A DNA stretch of 64,000 bases from Pleurodeles waltl (Eukaryota; Chordata; Amphibia; Caudata; Salamandridae), in assembly GCF_031143425.1 (NCBI RefSeq), contig NC_090442.1, positions 421,121,776 to 421,185,775 of the forward strand, written 5' to 3'. Position numbers and translations under genes: made by a program. Shown here in pieces: positions 35,250-45,849 of the stretch (position 1 is the stretch's first letter; the number at the start of each line of letters is the position of its first letter). The notes under the pieces are model-generated. The model was not told the DNA's origin. It saw only the letters and a list, made by a program, of their open reading frames with translations, and did not search any database.

Positions 35250-36205
35250 ATCTAAAACTACTTTAAAATAGCTGTATTGTTTTATAGATAAAATACCATT
35301 TTGTGCAAGATTTGCCAATAGACTTTGCGACTATGAAGCTTAGGCGTCGCTTCCTAAAGACATGTACTTCCTGACATTAAAAGTTAAAGAAAAAAAAAAC
35401 TATCTTATTTTCTTAAATTCCTTGTTTCGCTGTTCCCTTAGCTCAGGCAGAACATTCACAGTTTAGGTTGCTCCTAACTAGGTGAAGACGGGAATGATAA
35501 CCCGCTGTGACGACGGTGAGAGCAGAACTTATAAAACATGACAAGGCCACAACAGCTATTTTACTAATCTGGTGAATCAGGGAAGCAACAGAAATGATGC
35601 ATAGCATTAAATAAACAAACAAACACAGGAGGTGAATGAACATTAGTCTACCAAGGCTTTTTAACGTGGAGTAATCAACAATTTTCCCTTTAACACTTAA
35701 CACTGATCGAGATATTTCAGGAAGTGATTAATGGACAGCCCGGGTAAAGCCTGTAAGGCTTGATTTGTCCAGGTGACGGATGTGGTAATTAAGAATGGAA
35801 GCGCAAATATGGTGGCGAGAAAGCGGCTGAGTGTGTTTTTGTAACATGAGCAGTTTGTCTTCAATTAATGCAGCCTAGCATGCTAACTACGTCAGCTTCG
35901 TTTCATCCATCGTTCTGTATCTCCAGAACAACAGATTGCTTTCTCTGTCTTCTTGCTTCAAGGCGGCAATTTATTGGGTTTATTCTACATGTCAGAGATG
36001 TGTATGTGTGTCCCTATTCCATCAATATCGCCTCACCATTTTGGTATTCTAAATTTATTACAAGAGCTGTTACTAATTTAACCCAAGGTAGACTGAATGG
36101 CAAAGAAGCAGCTATATGAAATTTGGCGAAAAAGATGTCATTTACCTGTCCCAGTGGACATTTCACAAAAATGAATTGCTTTAAGAGATATTAGAAAGTA
36201 CAAGC
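35250..36205. promoter_or_regulatory. Candidate conserved enhancer-like region
   Basis: Almost 1 kb has no repeat features and has balanced composition, especially 35700-36120. Words include 'gtgattaatgg', 'ggtaattaag', 'tcaattaatgcag' and a CRE-like 'ctacgtcagc' near 35887. It lies directly left of an LTR-like insertion. Frames at 35443-35703 (minus) and 35868-36119 (plus) have no known domains. The regulatory role is inferred from texture. Confidence 0.33.
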
Positions 36206-36210
36206 AGAGA

Positions 36211-38160
36211 TGTAAGAAACTGGGTTATTATTTGAGAGGGGTGGTAGTCCACTTTAATAAACATAATTCTTGTAAGGGTGAACCATAAAAGTCACTAAAT
36301 TAACCTGTGCTTAACCTTCTGGTAGTTTGGCACAGAAGCAGTTATGCTTAACTTAGAGGAACTGAGTAAAGTGTTTATGCAGCATGCAAACAGTAATAAA
36401 GTGAAAAACAGAGTACAATTTAACATATAAAATGACAGAAAAATAATAAAAAATCCAATCAGTAGAACTGGAGATATGAGTTTGTAAAGTTTTAGGTGAA
36501 AATTGCACCAAGAAGCGCAAAGTACCACTTATGGTTATTTGGTCACATCAGACCAGAAAGTCACTAGTACAGTCTGACCACGATGGAGCACAGATCACAT
36601 ACACAGACCAGGTAAATTGTGCTGAAGAGATAACTTCTCAAGTCCAGCATGAAGGCTGTTCACATTGGCAGGGCAGAAGGCCATGAGGAGGACTCTGTGG
36701 GAACAAGGAGCAGGTTGAGCGTCGTGGACAGTCATTGCTAAAGCGTGAAGAGCTGGTCATTGGATCTTCACTGACATAGTGCGGAGTAGGTTGGTGCTGA
36801 AGTTTCGCATTTAGGATCATCACAAGCTGTCACTGTTCACACAAAGTACAGGTCTTGAGCTGTTCGTCTGCGCAGACGGTCAATGTGGGTGCAAAGAGAA
36901 GGTCCTGCTGTAGCATTGTGTTGGCGGGCGACGCAAGTGGTTGATTTTTAAATGCAGAAACGTCACTTCATGTACATGAGAAGCCCAAAGCTTCTGCACC
37001 TTCACATAGCTCACCCAGGAGGTCAACTAACTGATCGTTGGAATAACAATGGGTAGCCTGGGTTCAAGGTAGGCCTTTCCAATCTTCCTCCTTCAGTCAG
37101 CTGGGCAGTCCCTCATCCTCAGACAGCAGACAGTCCTTCTTCTGAAACTTCCACACGCCCAGGAGTGTTCTAACAAAAGGCTCTGAAGTTTCCACTTTTA
37201 TACCTGGTGCAAGCCCTTGTGTGAGGGAATTCCCTGGCTTGCACCCAAAACTGGTTCTGGTCAGTTCTTTCCCTTTCCGTGGCCCTGACTCCAAACTGTC
37301 CAGGGTGAAAAATGTAAAGGCAGGCCTGGTGTCAGGTTGCTTTGCATGTGCTGCTGTCAGGGCCCTTTGAAGTTCCATCTCGTCTGGAAGGCCCTCTCCC
37401 ATCACACCTAGGCTTTCTTTGTTTCACTGTCTGAATGTAATACAAACACCAGCAGAGCCGCTCACAGTCATGTGACCCAGAATACTGGCAGAAAGGCACA
37501 GTTGCTTTAGGTAGAAAAGTTCCAAATTTCTAAAAGCGGCATTTTCAGAATTGTAAGTTAAAATCCAACTTCACCATTGAGGAGGATTTTACATTACAAT
37601 TAATTTAAGTTTAAACACAATTTCTCTATTTACTCCCCATCTGAAGTTAGCGCTTATCAAGTGCAATAAGGTAACCCAGCATTAATCTATGGTAGAAATA
37701 GCCTTACACCAGTGAAAAACTACTTTAACAGTTTTTCACTGACAGAACATGTAAAATGTTAACCCACCTGTATAACTTTTTAAATGCCATGCACCCTGCC
37801 CTAGGGATTGTAATGGCATACCTTAGGAGTGGCTGTAAGTATTAAAAAGGGAGGTATAGGTCTTTGAAAGGGCTTATGTTGCAAGGTTGAAAAGGAAGAT
37901 TAAAACTGTACTACAGGCTGAGACATGTTTTAAAAGGCTACTTTAGTGAGTGGCACAATGAGTGCTGCAGCCCACTTGTAGCATTTAATTTACAGGTGTT
38001 AGGTACATGTAGTACCACTTACTAGGGCATTATAAGTAAATTCAATGTACCAATTGGTGCACTGAGTGTAGACCGATTTTACCATGTTTACAGGAGACAG
38101 CACAAGCACTTTGCTATTGGTTAGCAGGGGTAAAGTGCACAGAGTCCTAACGCCAACAAA
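36211..38160 (-). mobile_element. Diverged LTR-like copy, about 1.95 kb
   Basis: It starts TGTAAGAAACTGGG and follows, block by block, the complete copy at 57001-59188. Shared blocks are 'cttctggtagtttggcac' near 36319, 'cttaacttagagg' near 36349, 'ggattttac' after 'ccaacttcacc' near 37570, 'gtggcacaatgagtgctgca' near 37952 and the GCACTTT hairpin at 38106-38138. On the minus strand it carries a TATA box (TATAAAA, 37196-37202). The terminal 50 or so bases are missing, replaced by the SINE-like unit. Frames such as the 102 codons at 37097-37405 are repeat shadows. Confidence 0.7.
37196..37202 (-). promoter_or_regulatory. TATA box of LTR-like copy
   Basis: The minus strand reads GGTATAAAAGTGG. 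The position agrees with TATA words in the other two long copies of this superfamily, which supports minus as the sense strand. Confidence 0.45.
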
Positions 38161-38545
38161 ACAAGTTTACCAAAGCAAACAAGCATTTTCAATGCAACGG
38201 GTCTCGCATTTGTTCGACTTAGAGCTATTAGCATTGGAAAGCAAAAAAAACGCAGCGCAATCCCGCTATGTAAAATGCAGCGCGATCCCGCTGCGTGGAA
38301 AATAAACAGATAAAGTAGTCTGGACTCCAGGCTGAAAACATCGAGCCTCGTATGTTTTTGGTACTTTACTGGTGCTGTGTAGGTGGGCTAAACACCGGAA
38401 AAGGCATGACGTATGCATGCCTTTCACAAATGAAAGCAAGTGGATTTCAAAAGGCAAGCTGTGGTTTGAAGCCCAAAGAGAGATTACAGAATGGACGAAG
38501 CGCTTTGCGCTCGCTCATAAAAAGTGAAGGCAAAAGGTTTGGAGG
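38161..38545 (+). mobile_element. SINE-like dispersed repeat
   Basis: The unit contains 'tgttcgactt', like the RNA polymerase III B box (GTTCGA) at 38212-38220. Two tandem 25-bp pieces follow, each with 'gcagcgc.atcccgct' (about 38248-38297), and a tail with 'gaagcgctttgcgctcgc'. I recognise the sequence as common in newts, but an A box and target duplication are not clear, so the SINE label is tentative. Confidence 0.45.
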
Positions 38546-39626
38546 AATAACACACCAAGGATTTCAGGTCTAAACAAGAGGCTTGTATGAGTAGTGATTG
38601 CTGACAATCATATCATAAAACCTTTATAGGAATTAGAACAACATCATCCTGTGAATAAGAGAAGTTTGTGAATGAGAAACTATGAATTTCAACACCACAA
38701 ACTGAATCACATCCAGGCACTGTAGATATCAGTAAAGAAATTGAATCATGCTCATTTTTAATTTAAGAGATTAGCTGTGGATGGGATAAGTTATGCATTT
38801 GAGTATTGTTTGTTCTTAGATGTCAGTTTGGTCTCCTTTATCTATGGTTATAACATGGTAGCATGCAGCCACGGTCTAAAGGATCAGTGACCTTTCTAGG
38901 TAAAGGCCTGACCTTTACTTCTGGGTTGGATCTGTTCAGGTGCCGGTGAGTATTCAAGGATGGGCAGAGTAGTTACAGATGACATTGTCCCTGGCAATGT
39001 TCCAAACCACTCAAACTCAGTCTAAGAGAGAGTTAAAGTAGATAAAGAGAGCTCAGCTAGCCAACTACATGCATTGTGTAACACAGGCCCCATATCATTC
39101 ACTGCCAAGCTGCATTGAAAATAGTTATTGTAGTATATGTGCTGGGCAGGGAACACAGTCACCTGAAAAGCTGGGACTGAAAGGGCAGAGCTGAGGATAA
39201 GAAGTGCAATTGAGTATGTTAGGTTGCATCTAACTGGCCATGCTCTTATTACAAGCAATCAACAATGAATGCTCTGCAGTGCCCCACTCCCACTACATCA
39301 TGATCTCCTCATTATCCTCACTGCTAACTACTGTAGCATCTGAAGCTAAATATGAATCCCCAAACTAATTTAGAAATTCACCTTAATAACTCTTAGGACA
39401 CCACACACCACCCATATGTATCTCTCAATAGAACATATATGCATACACAAAAAGCACCCCCAAGTTACTGCAAGATCACTAGTTTGGCACTAGAAGCAAT
39501 TCTTTAAATTAACATCTTTGGAGAATTAATTTCGTCTACATTGGTCAATGCAAATATTGGCTCCATGCACCTCATTACAAATCCCAGAAAGCCCAGAAAT
39601 AAATAAATCAATGTGATACCATAAGA
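38546..39626. other. Unannotated sequence
   Basis: No gene or clear repeat was recognised in this 1.1-kb stretch. Confidence 0.45.
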
Positions 39627-39800
39627 CAGTGGGTTATAACCTGTGGACCATTGAAGGTCCATGATACTTACTCTGGGGGTCTACAAATGTTAAAACAATT
39701 ACTTAATAGTAGCCAGTAACTGAGGTATATATATATATAAGAAAGCAAAAATGAAAAATTAAAGTTTTAAAACACTCTACAAGTGGAAGAATTTGAAATT
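39627..39800. mobile_element. hAT-like terminus fragment
   Basis: 'cagtgggttataacctgtgg' is close to the CAGTGGTTCTCAACCTGGGG end of vertebrate hAT elements, followed by 'ctctgggggtctacaaa', as in that family. The right end is unresolved. A short TA repeat lies at about 39726-39739. Confidence 0.5.
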
Positions 39801-39895
39801 GGATGCTAAAACTTAAGGTGGTATCCTTATCTTGATTCATAGGAGCAGCACAAGTACAGCAAATTGAATCTAAATCCATCTGCCCATTGAGAATA

Positions 39896-40015
39896 GGGGT
39901 GGGTGGTAAACTCTGGCAGAGTTTGCAGAGTTTTACCACTCTGCGCTCCACTCATAGTGCAGAGTTCGGCAAATACTCCAACAGCTGTGTGGTGAAGTTT
40001 ACCGGCACCCACCCC
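39896..40015. mobile_element. 120-bp MITE with GGGGTGGGTG ends flanked by TA
   Basis: The left end GGGGTGGGTGGTAAACT pairs with the right end, which on the minus strand reads GGGGTGGGTGCCGGTAAACT. TA lies outside both ends (39894-39895 and 40016-40017). TA duplications are typical of Tc1/mariner, but the ends also resemble hAT, so the class is open. The interior repeats 'gcagagtt' and 'gtaaactctg' words. Confidence 0.7.
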
Positions 40016-40017
40016 TA

Positions 40018-40689
40018 AATACAAAGACACTTGCCTTATCTAACATGTTTGTCGGTCATGACTTGTCACTGTGAGAGCGTGGTACATAAACATTATAGTG
40101 AGTATATAAACAAAAGCCTTGATCAGCAAACATACACTGTCCCAAAGTCTCCTCTTTGTTTCCATGTTACTTGAGAGAGTTGCATGCGACAGAAGAAAGG
40201 ATGTTGAGCATCTGTCAGGCACTGGAAGTGTAGTCTTGTGCGCAAGCGCTGCCCAACTTCTCCCCACCTGTGAGCGGAGTGAATGGAGGCGGTGGCCATG
40301 GGATCCCGGAACCCATGGGAGGCTTTGTGGGTTCCTAGCACGAGTCCGTGGGTAGCCTCATTGAAAACTCTGAAGGCACCAGAGCGAGGTGAGGGGAAGG
40401 AGCACGGGAGTGATGTGAAGAGGGTAAAAAAGTCATTATAGTTAAGGGACTGTTATGCAATCTACCAATTGCTGTGGGAATGTTGCCCCTTTAGCCCTGA
40501 ACTTGTCTGACTCTAGAGCCTTTTAAATGTTTCAACCCCTGACCCTGCCTCTGCCCATTGAGATTATCATTATGCCCCCTGGAGTATGCCATTGGCCCCT
40601 CTGCAGCTTGTTACTGATGAATTGTTCTGCTCGGACACTACCTCGCAGCTGTTCAAAGATATTTGTGAAGCCCTGATTCAAACTGGGTT
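40018..40689. other. Unannotated sequence
   Basis: Frames of 70-78 codons on both strands around 40119-40355 overlap each other and show no domain. No gene was recognised. Confidence 0.4.
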
Positions 40690-41230
40690 ATGCACGCACT
40701 GTGCAGCTGGTACACATGGACAGGCTAGTAACAGATGCACTGCACTGTTGATACCCATCTAGGCTCTGTAATACACGCATTGCCTTGCTGCTGCACATTC
40801 AGACTCAGTAATGCATGCCCTAGAAAGCTGGCACACGTACATTGAGTTGTAATACTCGCACTGTACAACTGGAACACATTGGGAATCTGTAATAAATGCA
40901 CTGCACGCTCCTCCATGTTCAGACTCAGTGATATGCATGTAGTACAGCTGGTACACATAAATAGACTTGTAAAACTCACGTTGTAATGCTAATACTCGTT
41001 CAGGCTCAGTAATACACGTGCTGTACACTTAGTACACATGGACAGACTTGTAATACACGGATTGAACTGCTGCACATTCAGGCTTAGTAGTATGTGTACA
41101 CATGGGAGAGATGTGTGTTACACGCACTGCCAGCATGCTTTCATACTCAGTAATACACATACTGTACTGCTGATATACATGGACAGATGTTTAACACAAG
41201 CACTGTACTTCTAGAACACATTTGCGTCTC
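40690..41230. repeat. Degenerate minisatellite, about 40-45-bp unit
   Basis: Units of the type 'cagtaatacacgcactgtac' plus 'tgctggtacacat' recur about a dozen times with heavy divergence and variable length. Minus-strand frames of 84 and 89 codons carry repeated ACIT/VYYR-type residues, which only reflects the tandem DNA. Confidence 0.8.
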
Positions 41231-42844
41231 TGTCATATACATCATATGGTGCACAGAGGCACGGTCTGCAGTGGTATTGGCAGAGGCTGCCCCCAAAGGA
41301 GGCATCAGGGGCCGACACCTTAACAGCCACCAGGGACCCAGAAATTACTAGTTCAAGCCTCTTCAGTGGAAAAACAACAAAGGGATGTGCATTATGCTTC
41401 CCCCTCAGGGGAATTAAAAGCACGCCAAGGCAGACAAAAAGTTAGCAGGCCAATGAGGGCTCGGCAAGGTCAAGGATTTCTTTAAACGCCCCTATGGGGG
41501 GACAGCACCGCACCCTCAGCTGGGAAACAGGGGGTTAAAAAGACGCTGCAGCCCCTGAAGAAGGTACATTGTGGAGCAGGGGCAGCGCACAGGAAATTTG
41601 AGGCCCACTCACTCACACCAGTACAGCATGATTGTCACAGGGCTGAGAGGACATGTGAGCGGCGGTAAGAGGGATATATTGGTTGATAAAGGAGGCACAC
41701 TGTAGGGCGGTGTGCCGGAGAAAGGCCACTTACCTTGGGATACCCTATGGCAGGGTAAGTAGACCGATGGGAGAGTAAGCAGAGCACAGCACTCACAGCC
41801 CAGACCCGCCGGTTGGCAGGGCACAAAATAGACAGACAAGGTAGTGAGTTGAGCCTAACAGCAGAAAGCACCTACCCCTCTCACGATCAGAGGGAGAACC
41901 AACAAAACTGGATGACCCCAAAAAGCAGCGTGGAGGATAGCATCAGCAACAAAACTTGTCAGAATTATGACAAGCAGATTACAAGGACTTGATTGATTTC
42001 TAGTGGAGATGATTTAGGTCACGTCAACCATTTTGGCGAAATGATTTATGTATGGAGGAGAGGATGTATGAACCAACTGTGAATTATGACCTGTCTCCTA
42101 ATTATGATTTATGATCACTTCAGGAACGATATGTGACACTCAGAATGAATTATAACACAGTAATAATGTTTTATGGCCTTGTCATCTTGAGTTATGGCTG
42201 ACCACTGTGATTTACGAGATAAGTGATGTATTGCAAGAGTCCATGCATGTAATAAAACTGTGGCCAAGTATTCCCACAGGAAATTACAAACACACGACTG
42301 ATGTGAGTTTATTCATATTTGTACATGGGAAATTGCACTAATTATTGGAGTGGACTAAGTGAGGAGGTTATTGTCCCTGTCTCACAGTGGTCCATCTCTG
42401 CCTGCGCCGAGCTTGTCCTTTGGTTCCAATGTGTTTGCTTTCATAGGCCAGCGTGTCCGCAGAGGAGGCTCGCTTATCGGATTGTGGGGGGGTGTCTGTA
42501 ACCCCCGGTTTTGTTAAATGCCACTGCACTCTGAGAAAATGCCGCCATCTGTCTTGTGAGGCATCTCTTGACAGTCAGAGCAACATTGCAATGAGTGGCC
42601 CATGGATAGGAGCAGCGAGAGGGTTGTCTGTTCATCCAGAGTGCAGCGGGGATGGCTTCTTCTCACTGGAGGGTGGAGAGGACGTGGTTACTTTTACTTG
42701 CTCAGAATTGCACATACACAGACTGACGCTCGCTCCCTTAGTTTGAATCAGCACTTTCTTCATACATTGTTTTATTCCATGAGAGCACACCCCTCATCTT
42801 GTGAGGAGGCGCCAATGGACCGGGATATATTATTCATTTTAATT
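41231..42844. other. Unannotated sequence
   Basis: No gene was supported in 1.6 kb. A CCACCAGGGAC word near 41328 resembles half a CTCF site. The short frames on both strands have no domains. Confidence 0.4.
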
Positions 42845-42955
42845 AGTGACTGGAAGTGCAGCACTCTGGAACTCCACAGAATCTTGCTGACTTTTTAGGT
42901 GACTGTGGAATTCCATGGAGTAAAAACTCCATGAGTTCCGCCCACCCGTAATTGT
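42845..42955. mobile_element. Decayed inverted-repeat element end
   Basis: 'cgcccacccgtaat' matches the GGGGTGGGyG termini seen at 13382 and 39896 when read inward. Next to it is a hairpin (catggagt/actccatg, 42914-42921/42926-42933). The left end is uncertain. Confidence 0.35.
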
Positions 42956-44239
42956 GAATCCCCAGATTCGTTTTACTTTTAAATACCTTTGTGCTTTGAT
43001 TTGAGGAATCCTTGTCAGTCTTCAGCCACTATATGCCAGCTGAAATGGAATTTCTTTTACTTCCAATGCAGCTCTGTGAAAAAGAACTGGCCTGGAGACT
43101 GGCATGTCACAAGGCTGTCACTGGGAGGTGTCATCCATTGAGGACCTGTACACTATAAATTGATAGTAATACACAGTGACATCTCTGTCAAAGAGGATAG
43201 TAAGCACTATTTTTACTATACCTAAACATGTGTCATGTGACCCTTGTATGATATACAGGTGACTTAGAGACATTTTCTATAGCGTATACTTCATATATCT
43301 CCAAACTACTGACAACTATTAGGTAATCTAATCTCTTAAAACCCCCATATCTGATATAGGATTTAAAATGTCTTATTGCAGTCTTAATTGTGCCTCTTGG
43401 CTGGGGAGATAATTGTGTCCAGGAGTAAAGAGGAGCTTTCATAAGAAGCAATGTCCTTCTTAGCTTCAAAATGTTTCTCCACACTAGTGGCATTAAATAG
43501 GAAGAGACTTCTTAAGTCTTGCCTGGAATCTGTGGTGGCGATGTGAAGAGGAAGGAGACATGCTAACTGCTGTTCAATGGTGAGCTTCTGGGATTCCTTT
43601 GCTGTGTAGTGTTTGGGTTTACTGTCCATGAGAAGTCTTGCTCTTGGTGATAGTCCATTTCTCTGAATGGATTACTTCTGGAGACCAACAGCTATGCTGT
43701 ATTATGATATTTTGGAGGGAAAAGTGATCATTTCGAGAGCCACATCGAGCAAAGGAAGGGGCATTACATGGTGAAATATACAACAACCCCAACATAAAAA
43801 AAATCTCTACTGAGTTTCGAGAGCAATCAGCAGAAACTATTTAGTGAAAGTTTGTCTGTTGCTCACTTTTTGCATGTTTGGAGAAACTGTTCCGAGTTTT
43901 TCTAGCTTCATGGCCCAGTCGTAGACTTGTCAGAACAATTAAAAGCTAGGAAATATGTGAAAGGAAATATAAGTAGTGATAGAAAAAGAGCATTGACTAG
44001 CAATAGAGACTCCCTGCTTGAAATATGCGCAGAACAAACAATGAGGGCATTAGACGTGTTACTACTTTTAGCCCCCGGCTGAACCAACTGAAGCTGGTGA
44101 TAAAAAACATAACATTTTGAGGATGTCCTAGCACAGATTATTAACCATTATTAGCCTTCAAAAGGGGAAACTGACTCATATGCGTATTGGTCCATGCTAA
44201 AAAATATCCATCACACAATTTAATTAAAATATTTTATGG
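42956..44239. other. Unannotated sequence
   Basis: Two overlapping minus-strand frames (43233-43493 and 43384-43629) look somewhat protein-like but match no family I know. There is no RT, protease or zinc-knuckle motif to support a retroelement. Confidence 0.35.
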
Positions 44240-44480
44240 CAGAGGTCTTCAAAGTGTGGGGCACAGCCATCTGGGGGTCTGTAACCTGATCTCCAGGTGG
44301 GCCACCATTTCGTCAGCCACGTTCATGGATCATTGCCCTGTCATTGGTGGGGAAAGGGCAGTGCATTCAAGTAGCTTATGAGCCTAAATTATTTTGCATG
44401 TTTCCAAACTCTCTTTGATTAAAAAGACGAGGGAGAGGACTGGGGAAAAGGTGCTGGGGAAGAGGCCCCAAGCAGGCAAT
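44240..44480. mobile_element. hAT-like terminus fragment
   Basis: 'cagaggtcttcaaagtgtgg' resembles the CAGGGGTCTTCAAACTGTGG end of a hAT family, followed by 'tctgggggtctg', as in that family. The right end is not visible. Confidence 0.5.
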
Positions 44481-44649
44481 GGGGCTTTTGTTTAGAGCCA
44501 CCCAGTGCACTGCCTCCACAGATTAGTATAAGTAGTACATTTGTCATAGAATTCAGAGTCCAAAGCCCACGGAAAAGAAGTGAGGCGCAGAATCTTATTC
44601 TTAAAGTGGCAGAGGCTACAGACAGCTGGATGCCTTTCTGCTAAGGCCC

Positions 44650-45480
44650 ATTGGAGGGAGGTGTGATTCAGGGTACATTTTGTTTTCATTCAAAGATTGG
44701 AGGAGGCAGACTGCTGGAGCAGCACTTGTATTTTACCAATGACATGCATGAGTAACTCATCCAGTCCATGTTTTGTCTCTGCATTCAAACATATTTAGTC
44801 CAGTTTATTACATTGTTAAGTCAGGACTACATGTCCCAGAATGCAAAGACAAATACCTATACTGGATAAGCTGCTCATAGAGCAGGTAAGAAAATCAAAG
44901 TTTGAGGCTCATTTTTTTGATTAAAGTCCCAGAGGAGGCAGATTTTTGGGGGAAGCTGTGCTGTGACCCAGGGATGGATGAGGTCCATGGCTTTTTTTTC
45001 TAGTTGAGATCCTGGAAGTAGACGACTGCTAGGGCTGCACCCTAATGTTTCCAATGTCCAGGAGGGTATAGCTTATCCAGTCCAGATTTTTTTCTTTCTG
45101 GAATTTGAAGTCCTGTTTATTGCATTATTAAATCAGGATTACGAGTCACAGAATGCAAAACACACCTGAACTGGATGCATGTACTTGGGAATCTAGATGC
45201 ATATATATAGGAAATCTATAAGCCCTTTTGGTGACACAGGAGCTGTCCTAGCCCAGGAGAGGAAATCAAGGTGAAGGGCTTGTTTCTTTTTGTTTCAAGC
45301 CTCAGTAGAGGCTGACCACTTTCACGTTTCCTAGTTCCTTTCCATTCTGGAAATCATAGTTCTGTCTATTACATTATCAAATCATGACTACAACTTCCAG
45401 AATGCAAATGAAAAAATCCAGGAGTTGATGGACTACTGTTGCATGTACCTGAAAAACCTGAGAGCTGTTTTGGTGACCTC
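44650..45480. repeat. Three tandem units with inverted ZNF143/THAP11-like motifs
   Basis: Each unit holds an inverted pair of sequences like ACTACAnnTCCCAGAATGC, the ZNF143/THAP11 (SBS) motif. Plus-strand members lie at 44825-44844 (ACTACATGTCCCAGAATGC, nearly consensus), 45138-45157 (decayed) and 45386-45405. Inverted partners are at about 44776-44801, 45097-45115 and 45343-45363. Each pair is separated by about 20-25 bp containing 'ttattacatt' or similar. Offsets between units are about 313 and 250 bp. 'actggataagct' after the first unit is inverted as 'agcttatccagt' before the second. Whether this is a transposon-derived tandem array is not settled. Confidence 0.65.
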
Positions 45481-45849
45481 AAGCTGTTGCCCAGACTAGT
45501 GTTTTAAGAAAATACGGCTAATTTAATAAATCATACTACCCCTGTCAACTATACATTCCCTCTTCTGGGCCCTGGCTCAGGAATCCCTCTGCTTTATGGA
45601 GTCAAACACTAATGATGATACATTTTCTTTGTGACTCCTGTGATGTCTGCAAATACATAGAACCAAGTAAGACCACTGGCATTGGGCCTCATACATCATT
45701 GGAATATATATCATTGGAATATAAATGTAATTATATTCCCATGCTGTTTAAAATATGCTAACATCAAACTTGGAAATATTAAAACTAGGACCACTGAACA
45801 GAAAAGCATTATGTGCTGTGGTAAACTAGCGACTTGGGGCCAAATTTAT

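Noticed and set aside
40725..41028. Repetitive 84- and 89-codon minus frames
   Set aside because: Their internal repeats only mirror the minisatellite.
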